A stretch of 27,808 nucleotides of DNA from an uncultured Lachnospiraceae bacterium (GCA_910580015.1 CAJTVT010000038.1:1-27808); one strand, 5' to 3'. Shown: positions 7,317 through 15,925, numbered from the stretch's first letter. Made by a program: numbers and translations. Notes: generated by a model not told the origin, from the letters alone.

Positions 7317-10250
7317 CTATCCCTCATGTCTATTTTCGTCCAGTCTTTTTTCAAATTCTTCCTCAGGAACTGGCTTGGCAAAACGGTAGCCTTGTGCCAC
7401 ATAAGCTCCGATCTCTTGCATCAATTCCACATCATTGTCTGTCTCAACGCCTTCACATACAATCTGCGCATCTAAATCCTGTGCCAGATTTACAATCCCT
7501 TTCATGATCTTTACTTGACGCCCTCGATCCTTCTGATTCAGCAGAAACGATCGATCAAGCTTAATCACAGATGCTGGAATCTGCTCAAAAATTCCCAGAG
7601 AGGAATACCCAGAACCAAAATCATCAATGGAGAGACGGACGCCTCTTTCGCGCAGCATATCAAGCGTCTGCTTCACGATCTGCTGCTGAAGTTCCTCCAC
7701 CACAATGGTCTCTGTGATTTCCACCTCAATCAAATGTTTTGGAATATTGTACTTCTCCAAAACTGCCTCAAAGCGACTCGGAAAATCCAGCCTGATAAAA
7801 TGCATTCGAGAAAAATTACAGGAAACTGTAACCACACATTTCCCAGCATCTAGTCTCCGCCGCAGCATACGGCAGACACATTCCAGCACAAAGAAATCAA
7901 TCTCTGTGACTTTGCCTGTCTGTTCGTAATATGGCACAAAAAATCCTGGAGATCTCACCAATCCTCCAGCCGAAGGATCCAAAAACCTTACCAGCGCTTC
8001 CGCACCAATCACCTGCTCATTACGAATATCTACCTTGGCCTGGTAATAAGTCACAAAATCCTTATGGATATCCACAGATTCCAACAATTTCTCCCGCTCA
8101 TGACGCTGCTTCATCATCTGCTCTAGCTGCTCATCATAGACCATTAGATCACTCAGACGGCTTTCCTTCATAAATTCCAGCGCTTGGTTGGCATAACTTA
8201 CCGCTACACGCAAATCTTCACTGTCCGCAGGGATCAGATAAACTCCCATCTGAACTGTCATACGATTTTCTGTATACTGATAGATATTGTCTTCCAGCAA
8301 TGTCTCTATCTGTCTCAGACGTTCAAAAAATTTCTCTGCTTCTGTAAAGGCGAGCAGAAGCGCAAATCGATCTCCCTGGTTCCTGGCACAAATCTCATTC
8401 TCGGATGAAATATTTTCCACCAAAATGCCTGCGACTGTCTCCAATAATTTCTGACCAGCCACCCATCCATATATAATATTATAACGGCGAAACTGTGAAA
8501 TATTCAGACAGACCACCGCATATTTTTGTTCCTTTCGTTCTGGCAAAAGCTTTAGCATACCATGATAAATCAGATAATTCAGATTCCAGATATCCATTCC
8601 TGTATCTTTGTACATCAACTTCTGGATCTTCCTACTGTCCTTAATCATATGGTATGCCACAAGTGCAACCACCACCACTGCCAGCAGCAAAATCAAAATA
8701 ATCGTAACACTATGGCTGCGCAAAAACCGTTCAAAACTCATCAGAGAATACACATTACTCTCCAACATATATTCACTGACCCTTCGGGCATCGATGGTAT
8801 GGATAATCTTTGCTAAAATCCCCCCAAGCCAGACGTCATCCTCTCTCACAGCGATGGAAATATAATGCTCACCGCTCAGAACGCTTTTGACCTCTAGATT
8901 ACTATAAGAAAGCTCCGTTCCCATCAAATATTCTGATAGATAGCCGTCACATAGTACAGCGTCCGCTCTTTTCTTTATCACAGCATCCAGACATTCCTGT
9001 TGGTTATCATAAATTTGAAGCGAAATATTTTCTAAGTCGAAAGCTATGGCAGCCTCATCCTTCAAATATGCCACAGTCGCAAGATTTTTGACCTCTCCCA
9101 GCTTTCCATCTTCTTTCATAGAAATCACCAAAGGAATCTCTGCATATTCCTTGATCATGGTAAATCCATACCCATTCAACTGCTCTTTGGTATCTGTGCA
9201 ATAAGATAAGATATCTACCATCCCATCTTTGAGAGCGATTCTGGCCTCCTTCTCGCTGTCATATTTCTTATATTGAAGCTCCAACCCTGTGGATTTCAGC
9301 CCTTCATCTAATAACTCTCTGGTAAGCCCTCTGCATTCACCATCTTGCTCATAGGAAAATGGATAATATCCATCCAGATATCCAACCGTGACCGTCTGCT
9401 TCTGCGCAATATAATCTTTTTCTGCTGTGGTAAACACCACAGTCTTATCTAACCTGCTCTGATAAAACTTGTTCATCAGCTCCGTTTCCAATTCCGGACG
9501 GCTGATCTTTAAATCTGCAACAGCCTGATTCAGCTCTCGTATCACATCATCATTTCCATGATATGTAATGTAATAAAAAGGCATCGGTGCAAAACGGCCA
9601 ATCAGTCGTTGCCCCTCTCTTATCTCTGTAAAAGTATGAATATAGGCATCTATCTCACCCTGTTCCAAAGCCGCCTGAAGCTGCGCTGTATCATCAAACG
9701 TTACAAGCTTTGGACGATTGATTCCATGATCTTTCATATATTGGAGAAATTCATTTTTACGCACATAAGTTTTAACCATCCCAAAGGTAGCCTTTTCCAT
9801 GGCTTCAAAATCCTCATATGCAAGAGAACTGTCCCCCTTAGCAGCTATGACGCCAAAGGTATATCCGCTGGGAAGGGAAGCGTACTGGTAAATCTTTGAC
9901 CGCTCTTCTGAAAACTGCGCAGACCCCACCAAATCCACTTCATGCTTGGATAAAAGTGCCAATGCTTCATCCCAGCTATTACACTCAACATACACAATTT
10001 CCCAATCCGCATACTCACACAATGCCTTCAAATACTGGACATCCATACCGTCATAGCTGTCTTCTCCTGTTTTAATGTGATAGCCATCCATAGGAAAAAA
10101 CGCCACTTTCACTGTCCGTTTTTCTTTCGCCTGAACTGATTCTGGTATTAATGTGCCAGCAGAACCAAGAAATATAACCAGGCCAAGCAACATTGCCAGC
10201 AATCTTTTTCCCTGGATTCTTCTTCGATCTCTAATCACAACACACCCCAT
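7317..10250 (-). CDS. Membrane sensor with two SBP_bac_3 domains, degenerate GGDEF and EAL (c-di-GMP phosphodiesterase)
   Basis: A 977-aa protein. A signal or anchor segment lies at about 16-34. Two tandem periplasmic solute-binding domains follow (about 45-265 and 285-495; VKVAFFPMDGYHIK and VTVGYLDGYYPFSY are their starts). One transmembrane helix spans 514-535. A GGDEF-fold domain has the signature reduced to RNQGDRF (623-629), so cyclase activity is unlikely. The C-terminal EAL domain (about 725-970) keeps E751-A-L, EVEITET, DDFGSGYSS, KLDRSF and CEGVET, so hydrolysis of c-di-GMP is expected. SBP_bac_3 domains usually bind polar amino acids. The gene starts 18 bases after dapB, so it appears to be co-transcribed with the lysine genes. 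The start codon is uncertain because the Shine-Dalgarno is weak (AGAGAG). Confidence 0.9.
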   Translation of the reverse strand: MGCVVIRDRRRIQGKRLLAMLLGLVIFLGSAGTLIPESVQAKEKRTVKVAFFPMDGYHIKTGEDSYDGMDVQYLKALCEYADWEIVYVECNSWDEALALLSKHEVDLVGSAQFSEERSKIYQYASLPSGYTFGVIAAKGDSSLAYEDFEAMEKATFGMVKTYVRKNEFLQYMKDHGINRPKLVTFDDTAQLQAALEQGEIDAYIHTFTEIREGQRLIGRFAPMPFYYITYHGNDDVIRELNQAVADLKISRPELETELMNKFYQSRLDKTVVFTTAEKDYIAQKQTVTVGYLDGYYPFSYEQDGECRGLTRELLDEGLKSTGLELQYKKYDSEKEARIALKDGMVDILSYCTDTKEQLNGYGFTMIKEYAEIPLVISMKEDGKLGEVKNLATVAYLKDEAAIAFDLENISLQIYDNQQECLDAVIKKRADAVLCDGYLSEYLMGTELSYSNLEVKSVLSGEHYISIAVREDDVWLGGILAKIIHTIDARRVSEYMLESNVYSLMSFERFLRSHSVTIILILLLAVVVVALVAYHMIKDSRKIQKLMYKDTGMDIWNLNYLIYHGMLKLLPERKEQKYAVVCLNISQFRRYNIIYGWVAGQKLLETVAGILVENISSENEICARNQGDRFALLLAFTEAEKFFERLRQIETLLEDNIYQYTENRMTVQMGVYLIPADSEDLRVAVSYANQALEFMKESRLSDLMVYDEQLEQMMKQRHEREKLLESVDIHKDFVTYYQAKVDIRNEQVIGAEALVRFLDPSAGGLVRSPGFFVPYYEQTGKVTEIDFFVLECVCRMLRRRLDAGKCVVTVSCNFSRMHFIRLDFPSRFEAVLEKYNIPKHLIEVEITETIVVEELQQQIVKQTLDMLRERGVRLSIDDFGSGYSSLGIFEQIPASVIKLDRSFLLNQKDRGRQVKIMKGIVNLAQDLDAQIVCEGVETDNDVELMQEIGAYVAQGYRFAKPVPEEEFEKRLDENRHEG

Positions 10251-10268
10251 TCACTCTCTGCTGAAAGT

Positions 10269-11030
10269 TTATCTTGCGTCGATTACATCGCTCATCTCAT
10301 ATCTACCTGCGGATCTACCTGCCAAAAATTTTGCAGCTTCCACCGCTCCTTTTGCAAAGACAGCCTTAGAATATGCCGTATGTTTCAGTTCAATCACCTC
10401 ATCTGTCCCCGCAAATATCACCTCATGCTCACCAACGATACTTCCACCTCGGACTGCCTGGATTCCTATCTCATATTTCTCCCGTTTCTTCCGTTCTGGT
10501 GTCCTGTCATATTTGTAAGCATATGCATTATCCAAAGCTTCATTGATAGAATCTGCCAGTGCAAGAGCTGTACCGCTTGGTGCATCTACCTTTTGATTAT
10601 GATGTTTTTCCACAATCTCCATATCAAACCCCGCTGGCGCCAAGATTCTAGCTGCCTTTTGCAGCAAATCCATAAGCATATTGATTCCCAGAGACATATT
10701 TGCAGATTTCAACACAGCAGTCTGTCTACTGGCTTCCTCCACCCTGGCAAGCTGCTCCTGGCTTAAACCAGTGGTGCACAACACGACTGGCATTTTATGC
10801 TTCATACAATAGTCCAACAATCCGTCCACTGCTGCTGCAGCCGCAAAATCCACAACCACATCCGCATCCACATTACATTCTCCAATATTTGCAAATACCG
10901 GATAGTCATTTTTCACACCGCTATAGGGATCTACACCTGCCACAATCTCAATCTCACTGTCCTCTTTACAGATATCTGTGATAACCTGACCCATCTTCCC
11001 ATTACAGCCATGCATAATCATCTTTATCAT
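10269..11030 (-). CDS. dapB: 4-hydroxy-tetrahydrodipicolinate reductase
   Basis: A 253-aa protein acting after DapA in the diaminopimelate/lysine pathway. The nucleotide-binding motif is HGCNGKMGQ at the N-terminus, and CTTGLSQEQL precedes the catalytic region. EKHHNQKVDAPSGTAL holds the catalytic His/Lys and substrate-binding residues. Length is normal. AGGAGGAAGAG precedes the ATG at 11030. It follows dapA by 89 bases; a possible internal promoter (TTGACA-18-TATGAA) lies in that gap but is weak evidence. dapB product also feeds dipicolinate for spores. Confidence 0.96.
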   Translation of the reverse strand: MIKMIMHGCNGKMGQVITDICKEDSEIEIVAGVDPYSGVKNDYPVFANIGECNVDADVVVDFAAAAAVDGLLDYCMKHKMPVVLCTTGLSQEQLARVEEASRQTAVLKSANMSLGINMLMDLLQKAARILAPAGFDMEIVEKHHNQKVDAPSGTALALADSINEALDNAYAYKYDRTPERKKREKYEIGIQAVRGGSIVGEHEVIFAGTDEVIELKHTAYSKAVFAKGAVEAAKFLAGRSAGRYEMSDVIDAR

Positions 11031-11119
11031 GTGCTCTTCCTCCTGTGCCTTGCAGAATGAAAATTGATTCTATTTCATATGTTTCATATGTTTGAAAATT
11101 GTTTTCTGTCAAACACACT

Positions 11120-12004
11120 CTAAAGGATTCCAAAATCCTTCATTGCTTTCGCCAGTTTTTGTTGGTTCTCTGGTTCCATATCACCCAAAGGTGCACGAAG
11201 AGAACCCACTTCCCAACCCATTAAATTTAACGCCGCTTTTGCTGGAATTGGATTTACCTCAGAAAACAGCGCATCCACCATAGGGATCGCTTTCCACTGC
11301 ATCTTAAGAGCCTCCTGCTGATTTCCATTCAGATAATTCATCACCATATCATGCATAAATCTGGGTGCCACATTAGAGAGTACGGAAATCACACCGATTC
11401 CCCCACAGGCAAGAAGTGGAATTACCTGTCCATCCTCCCCAGAATACAACTCAATCTCTCCCTGGGTCTGTTCCATCAGTCTTAAAGTATACGAAATATC
11501 TCCAACGGCATCCTTCATCCCCACAATATTCTCCACATCCCTGACCAGTGCAGCAGCCGTATCTGCCGCTATTTTGCACCCAGTTCTTCCAGGAACATTG
11601 TATAAGATTATTGGCAGATCCACACTTGCTGCAATGGATGTATAATGATTGATCAATCCTTTTTGGGTTGCTTTATTATAATAAGGCGTAACCACCAAAA
11701 GTCCATCTGCTCCAACTTCCTGTGCTTTTTTTGATAAATCTATCGCTGTTCTGGTACAATTGGAACCTGTTCCAGCAATAACTGGAATTCTTTTATTTAC
11801 AATTGATACTGCTGCACGAATTACCTCAAGATGTTCCTCTTCTGTCAGAGTAGACGCCTCTCCTGTAGTACCTGTAATGATAATACTGTCTGTTTGATTT
11901 TTAATCTGATCTTCCAGAAGTTCCGCCAATTTATCATAGTTTACCTCCAGATTCTCTTTCAGCGGTGTCACCAGCGCAACACCAGCTCCTTTGAAAAGTG
12001 CCAT
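11120..12004 (-). CDS. dapA: 4-hydroxy-tetrahydrodipicolinate synthase
   Basis: A 294-aa TIM-barrel aldolase that condenses aspartate semialdehyde and pyruvate. TGTTGE (44-49) is the pyruvate-binding loop, and YNVPGRTG (135-142) carries the catalytic Tyr. K164 in VGMKDAVGD is the Schiff-base lysine. The frame stays open upstream, but the ATG at 12004 is preceded by AAGGAGG and starts MALFKGAGVALVTP, the normal family N-terminus. Upstream is a 5' leader with a lysine riboswitch and terminator, so expression should fall when lysine is high. Confidence 0.96.
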   Translation of the reverse strand: MALFKGAGVALVTPLKENLEVNYDKLAELLEDQIKNQTDSIIITGTTGEASTLTEEEHLEVIRAAVSIVNKRIPVIAGTGSNCTRTAIDLSKKAQEVGADGLLVVTPYYNKATQKGLINHYTSIAASVDLPIILYNVPGRTGCKIAADTAAALVRDVENIVGMKDAVGDISYTLRLMEQTQGEIELYSGEDGQVIPLLACGGIGVISVLSNVAPRFMHDMVMNYLNGNQQEALKMQWKAIPMVDALFSEVNPIPAKAALNLMGWEVGSLRAPLGDMEPENQQKLAKAMKDFGIL

Positions 12005-12099
12005 ATTATTTCCTCCTTGCCCACTGGCCAATATTAAAATTTTCTCAAAAAAATACCTTACTTTCAGCAGCATGTAACACTTCTGACATAGTATGGCAA

Positions 12100-12127
12100 T
12101 GAAAGAAGCCGACTGATGAGTCGGCTT
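12100..12127 (-). terminator. Regulated terminator of the lysine riboswitch
   Basis: On the minus strand AAGCCGACT, loop CATC, then AGTCGGCTT is a perfect 9-bp hairpin followed by CTTTC. It lies between the lysine aptamer and dapA, where L-box riboswitches place their expression platform. The competing antiterminator was not worked out. Confidence 0.8.
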
Positions 12128-12159
12128 AAAATCTAATATACAAGCAGACAATCTCTGCA

Positions 12160-12338
12160 TTGCAACTTCCGATAGCGCCCCATCCATTACAGATGACAGT
12201 CATATGATTATTCACCCTATGCCCAAGAATCTCTTTGCAGGAAATCCATTCTTTCGGCGTTCCTCCCTTTCGTTTCTCTTCCCCTGCGCCTGCCGCATCC
12301 GACAAACTACTCATGAATCACGCAACCTCTATCTATCC
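12160..12338 (-). promoter_or_regulatory. Lysine riboswitch (L-box) aptamer upstream of dapA
   Basis: Several blocks match the L-box consensus in order on the minus strand: GATAGAGGTTGCG at the 5' end (compare GATAGAGGTGCG of B. subtilis lysC), AAGGGAGG-AACGCCGAA, GGGTGAATAATCATATGACTG, and GGATGGGGCGCTATC near the 3' end. A promoter lies just upstream and a terminator hairpin just downstream, followed by dapA. A 62-codon open frame across this stretch (12126-12314) is therefore not considered real. The call rests on consensus recognition; no covariance model was run. Confidence 0.88.
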
Positions 12339-12354
12339 TATTTTCACTAAAATC

Positions 12355-12383
12355 AATATAGCATTTTCTATTCACAAAGTCAA
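12355..12383 (-). promoter_or_regulatory. Promoter of the lysine riboswitch-dapA-dapB unit
   Basis: TTGACT (12378-12383), a 17-base spacer and TATATT (12355-12360) on the minus strand. The predicted start falls just 5' of the L-box aptamer. Confidence 0.78.
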
Positions 12384-12395
12384 CCTTGAGATTGG

Positions 12396-12878
12396 CTAAT
12401 CTTGACAAATTTTATATATCTTGTCAACATACCTGCGCAACACGTCGCTCATCACCCTGCCAGTAAAAATAATTCTGGTATCCTCAGACTTGGCATTCAT
12501 CAGAGAATCCAAATCTTCCTCGGAAATGAGTTGATTATCCAAAAGTCCCAGAAATTCATCTAAAATCAACAGACTACATTCTCCTGTCACCAATACCTTC
12601 CGTGCAAAATTAAATCCATTTCGGATATTCATAACCTCTTCCTGCTGTTCTTCCTGGGACAGTTCTGCAAAACTCTTCTCTGTCCTTGAAAAACGAAATA
12701 CCCGCACTTCCGGCTCAAGCCTGCGCAGAAATTCCAGCTCCTCTTCCCGTTTCCCTTTTAAGAACTGGATCATGATGACATTATCCCCCTGGCCCGCCGA
12801 TTTTATTGCACATCCAAGCGCTGCCGTTGTCTTACCCTTTCCATCTCCGCAATAAACAGTAACCTTTTCCTCACACAT
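12396..12878 (-). CDS. cobO: Corrinoid adenosyltransferase (CobO/BtuR family)
   Basis: A 160-aa P-loop protein that transfers adenosyl from ATP to Co(I) corrinoid. The ATP-binding motif is GDGKGKTT (11-18). IQFLKGK and a Walker-B-like LLILDEFLGLL follow, both typical of the BtuR/CobO/CobP family. I chose the ATG at 12878 (MCEEKVTVYCGDGKGK) because AAGGA sits at good spacing; an in-frame ATG seven codons upstream (12899) has no clear ribosome site. No other cobalamin-specific gene is beside it, though cobA-hemD is in the window. Confidence 0.92.
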   Translation of the reverse strand: MCEEKVTVYCGDGKGKTTAALGCAIKSAGQGDNVIMIQFLKGKREEELEFLRRLEPEVRVFRFSRTEKSFAELSQEEQQEEVMNIRNGFNFARKVLVTGECSLLILDEFLGLLDNQLISEEDLDSLMNAKSEDTRIIFTGRVMSDVLRRYVDKIYKICQD

Positions 12879-13091
12879 GCCGTCTTCCTTTCCATCCAAC
12901 TAAAAAGCCTCTCATTACTGCTATGGATACACGATGGCGGAACCCGCCATCCCTGTGTTATGCATAAAAAGCAATGCATGTAATTACTAAAATACCACAA
13001 ACCCTCGGAAAATGCAAATTCCTGTCATCACTCTGTCTTCTATGTCCTATCTGTCCGAACCCATCTTAATTCCAGATAATTATTCAGATAT
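12879..13091. other. Intergenic region with a perfect GC-rich hairpin
   Basis: GATGGCGG-AAC-CCGCCATC forms a perfect 8-bp stem around 12933-12951, extended outside by ACAC/GTGT with an asymmetric bulge. No T-tract follows, so it is a cobO leader structure or a repeat. I do not see cobalamin riboswitch consensus blocks. Confidence 0.45.
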
Positions 13092-13718
13092 TTATTCCAG
13101 ATATTCAACCTTACTCACAGATACTTCGTAAGCTACTCTATGCTCCACTTCCGTCTCTGAGAGCTTTTTTACATATTCCCTGCTCTGGATTCTTCCATAG
13201 ACCTGCACATGCCCTCCAATTTCAAAACCAGAGGCATATCTTGCATTTCTGCCCCAGCAGATACATGGTATGTAATCGGATTTGCCATAAGAGCGATTTA
13301 CGGCAATCAACAAATCTGCAATCTCCCTTCCCAAGGGTGTCTTCCGGTAAATGGGTTCTTTACAGATATAACCATCCAGAAATATCTGATTGCTCTTTTC
13401 TCCCTCTGGAATCTCATCTACAAATTCCAGTTCCCGCACAAAGACCGACAATACCAGACGGTTTTTCTTCTCTTCGTGTCTGTTATAGGAACGGAATTGT
13501 CCGTCCACCCGGATATACTGTCCAATATAACTACACTGGGTATCGATCAGACGTTCCGAAATCATCATCGGAATGATATCTGCGAAATTGCTCAAACGGT
13601 TTACGGATACTTCCACCATATAAAAACCTTCTCCAAATACCTCGTGGCTATACTGGAAATCGGAGACAATTTCTCCCGTAATGGTAACCTGATTGTTTTC
13701 AAAAATTTTATCTGCCAT
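13092..13718 (-). CDS. SSB-like protein with two OB folds
   Basis: A 208-aa protein that appears to be two SSB-type OB domains in tandem. The first half has NNQVTITGEIVSDFQYSHE..FYMVEVSVNR..ADIIPMMIS..VDGQFRSYNR; the second has NQIFLDGYICKEPIYRKTPLGREIADLLIAVNRSY..DYIPCICWGRNA..VQVYGRIQSREY. The second half is closer to canonical SSB. There is no acidic SSB C-terminal tail, so this is probably not the housekeeping Ssb. Such proteins occur in Clostridia; the role is unclear. The ATG at 13718 is chosen over an upstream in-frame start because AAGGGGA precedes it. Confidence 0.78.
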   Translation of the reverse strand: MADKIFENNQVTITGEIVSDFQYSHEVFGEGFYMVEVSVNRLSNFADIIPMMISERLIDTQCSYIGQYIRVDGQFRSYNRHEEKKNRLVLSVFVRELEFVDEIPEGEKSNQIFLDGYICKEPIYRKTPLGREIADLLIAVNRSYGKSDYIPCICWGRNARYASGFEIGGHVQVYGRIQSREYVKKLSETEVEHRVAYEVSVSKVEYLE

Positions 13719-13832
13719 GAATGTTAGTTCCCCTTTCGTATATCGATGGCACATCGATGAAGTGAAATTTTTCTAAAAGAATATCATCGCACTCCTGAAA
13801 ATATTCGCGCATCCTGTCGATAGTATTCTGGC

Positions 13833-13861
13833 TTTACGAAATGGGAATTTTACGGTATAAT
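13833..13861 (+). promoter_or_regulatory. Promoter of the cyclophilin gene
   Basis: TTTACG (13833-13838), a 17-base spacer and a consensus TATAAT (13856-13861), 34 bases before the ATG. The -35 is weak. Confidence 0.6.
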
Positions 13862-13895
13862 ATCGCAAGAAAAACAAGAAAAGAGGTAAAAACAC

Positions 13896-14417
13896 ATGGC
13901 ACAAAAACCAATTGTAACATTTGAAATGGAAAACGGAAGCATCATGAAAGCTGAACTTTATCCTGAAATTGCTCCCAATACTGTAAACAATTTTATCAGT
14001 CTTATCTGCAAGGGCTATTACGACGGACTTTGCTTCCACCGGGTAATCCAGAACTTTATGATTCAGGGTGGTTGCCCAGACGGAGATGGTACCGGAGGAC
14101 CTGGTTACTGCATCCGCGGAGAATTCTCTCAAAACGGATTTGACAACGATTTAAAGCACAGTGCAGGTGTGCTCTCCATGGCCCGCACAATGGTTCCGGA
14201 TTCCGCTGGTTCACAATTCTTTATTATGCACAAAGATTCTCCTCACTTGGATGGCGGATATGCCGCTTTTGGAAAAATCATTGAGGGCATGGACACAGTC
14301 AACAAAATCGCTGAAACTTCCACAGACTACTCAGACCGTCCAATCACTCCTCAGATCCTGAAAAAAGTTACAGTAGAAACTTTTGGAGAGACTTACCCAG
14401 AGCCTGAAACCTGTTAA
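13896..14417 (+). CDS. Cyclophilin-type peptidyl-prolyl cis-trans isomerase
   Basis: A 173-aa cytoplasmic (no signal peptide) single-domain cyclophilin. Catalytic-core motifs are visible: FHRVIQNFMIQGGCPDGDGTGGPGY holds the Arg and the Phe/Met/Gln of the active site. GVLSMARTMVPDSAGSQFFI and YAAFGKIIEGMDTV follow. It accelerates proline isomerisation in protein folding. AGAGGT precedes the ATG. It is a single gene facing away from the SSB-like gene. Its last 32 bases are included in a tandem duplication that continues downstream. Confidence 0.93.
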   Translation: MAQKPIVTFEMENGSIMKAELYPEIAPNTVNNFISLICKGYYDGLCFHRVIQNFMIQGGCPDGDGTGGPGYCIRGEFSQNGFDNDLKHSAGVLSMARTMVPDSAGSQFFIMHKDSPHLDGGYAAFGKIIEGMDTVNKIAETSTDYSDRPITPQILKKVTVETFGETYPEPETC

Positions 14418-14611
14418 TACAGGTCTTTGGCTGTACATAAACCTATTTTGCACAGAACCTACACAGGTGGAAATTGCTTTCTGTAAGATGTATTCTTAAG
14501 AGAGACTTACCCAGAGCCTGAAACCTGTTAATACAGGTCTTTGGCTGTACATAAATCCATTTTACACAGAACCTATCAAGGGTTAAAATCGTTTTCTGTA
14601 AGATGTATTCC
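14386..14611 (+). repeat. Tandem duplication of the cyclophilin gene end and downstream region
   Basis: Two copies with a 115-base period, starting GAGAGACTTACCC at 14386 and 14501. About the first 56 bases are identical, including the last 32 coding bases and a small hairpin ACCTGT-TAAT-ACAGGT around the stop codon. The distal half has diverged more (for example CTACACAGGTGG versus CTATCAAGGGTT) before converging again on TCTGTAAGATGTATTC. Confidence 0.85.
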
Positions 14612-14700
14612 AAAATTTGTGGAAAATTATGCCATAGAAAGGTACATAGCAGACTATGTTGACTGAATTTGGCATAAATCTTCTGCAAAATGAGGAATAC
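14605..14700. repeat. Imperfect 96-bp palindrome
   Basis: GTATTCC (14605-14611) pairs with GGAATAC (14694-14700), TTATGCC (14627-14633) with GGCATAA (14671-14677), and an inner ACATA with TATGT. The whole would fold as a branched hairpin. No coding frame is convincing here, and with the neighbouring repeats it fills the space between two genes. Confidence 0.5.
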
Positions 14701-14757
14701 AGACGACAGACATCCATTATTAAACACGCTTTCAAATGGGCAAAACTATGCGAACTA

Positions 14758-14914
14758 TTACTCTGGCGGTTAAATATTGCAGAATTTTACGCAGAATAAA
14801 TTTTCATCCGCAAGGCGCAAGATTAAGTTGTAGCGAGAATTACAACGATTGATGACAACGTGGCAGATGGAAATTTAGACAAGTAAAAACTGTAATATTT
14901 AACCGCTGGAGTAA
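14758..14914. mobile_element. MITE-like element with 25-bp terminal inverted repeats and TA target duplication
   Basis: A 157-bp non-coding element. The left end starts TTACTCTGGCGGTTAAATAT and the right end, read inward, starts TTACTCCAGCGGTTAAATAT; over 25 bp three positions differ. Both ends are flanked by TA (14756-14757 and 14915-14916), the target duplication of IS630/Tc1-mariner type elements. Internal segments also pair (TTGTA/TACAA; TTTCATC/GATGGAAA). No transposase with these ends is in the window. Its right edge abuts the stop codon of the MinD/CpaE-like gene. A single end of the same repeat occurs at 22137-22158. Confidence 0.75.
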
Positions 14915-14916
14915 TA

Positions 14917-15768
14917 TTATCTTATCACACCAGCGAGCTTTAAAATCAAATTGGTACTTCTCGCCAATTCCCTTGTAAACTCTGCATCACTACCTGTTTC
15001 TCCCTGGTCTATACAGCGCTTTACGCCTTTATGTGTTCTTCCCATCCGACTTTCCGCTTGAAGACGTGGATTATATGGAATGGCTCCAAGCCTGCTCTCT
15101 TCCATACGATACACTCTTTGAAGATTCTCTCGATTATACAAAGCATCTGCAAAATAGTTTGCCAGCAGAAAAAATATTTCTCCCTGAAACCTGGTGGAAC
15201 TTTGGTAATAAGCCCCGATATTCTGGGACTCCTGATCCATATTCCATACACAGACATCAGCCTCTCTCACAATCTTCTGTGCATAATCATCCCTTCTGCT
15301 GCCACAGTCCACAAACACCACATCAAAATAAGATTCTAATGCATCCATAATCCTGTCCATCCGTACAAACAGGCTGTCCTGATGCCACCATTCCTGTTCT
15401 GATTTGGGGCTGGAAGGCAGAAAATACATTCTATTTCTGACGATCTGTCGCATATTTGATTTGACCGCCATCTCTGTCAAGTCCTCCCGCTGTTCCTTCT
15501 GAAGCAGATATTCGACGCCCCTGGTAAGGAAAAATTCCTGCTCCTCTGCTGCAAAAACAAATCTCTGGTCATAGGCAGCGCCAACACCTGCTCTTGTGGG
15601 TAAACCTCCCACTGTCCTGAAAAATTTCTTCTCCAGCTTTTCGTCATGATAGCCCCCTGATACCACAGCCAAAGAAATCGGATGCATGAATACTGCTGCA
15701 CACGCTGTCACAGCCAAATTAAACGTGGTCCCTGCATTGCTTTCCTCACTCCAAAATGCTATTTTCAT
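14917..15768 (-). CDS. MinD/CpaE-like protein with degenerate P-loop
   Basis: A 283-aa protein with the layout of the SIMIBI ParA/MinD/CpaE group. The N-terminus KIAFWSEESNAGTTFNLAV matches the deviant Walker A in position, but the KGGxGKT lysines are missing (SEESNAGTT). FDVVFVDCGSRRDD is the Walker-B-like strand, and ADVCVWNMDQE follows. ATP hydrolysis is doubtful; it could be a pseudo-ATPase. CpaE relatives act in Tad pilus placement, but no tad/cpa genes are nearby, so its partner is unknown. The ATG at 15768 follows AAGGAGGGG. It has its own promoter. Confidence 0.65.
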   Translation of the reverse strand: MKIAFWSEESNAGTTFNLAVTACAAVFMHPISLAVVSGGYHDEKLEKKFFRTVGGLPTRAGVGAAYDQRFVFAAEEQEFFLTRGVEYLLQKEQREDLTEMAVKSNMRQIVRNRMYFLPSSPKSEQEWWHQDSLFVRMDRIMDALESYFDVVFVDCGSRRDDYAQKIVREADVCVWNMDQESQNIGAYYQSSTRFQGEIFFLLANYFADALYNRENLQRVYRMEESRLGAIPYNPRLQAESRMGRTHKGVKRCIDQGETGSDAEFTRELARSTNLILKLAGVIR

Positions 15769-15925
15769 GAGATACCCCTCCTTAAATCTGGAGGAAAAAC
15801 AAAACAATCCGATGCTTCCTGTAGAAAAGAGGACTCTTATTCATTTATTTTATCTTTGGAATTAGTACACAGATTTTGTGTAGATTTTATTACTTAAACT
15901 TTTATATTCAACAAAAGATGCGTTT

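Noticed and set aside
12105..12127. CTGATGAG, the hammerhead ribozyme core motif, on the plus strand
   Set aside because: It is the loop and stem of the riboswitch terminator; the other conserved hammerhead parts (GAAA and three stems) are absent.
12126..12314. 62-codon open frame upstream of dapA
   Set aside because: It coincides with the L-box lysine riboswitch; no ribosome-binding site and no protein-like pattern.
12900..13000. Cobalamin riboswitch upstream of cobO
   Set aside because: Only a plain GC-rich hairpin is seen; the B12-box and the conserved core segments are not recognisable.
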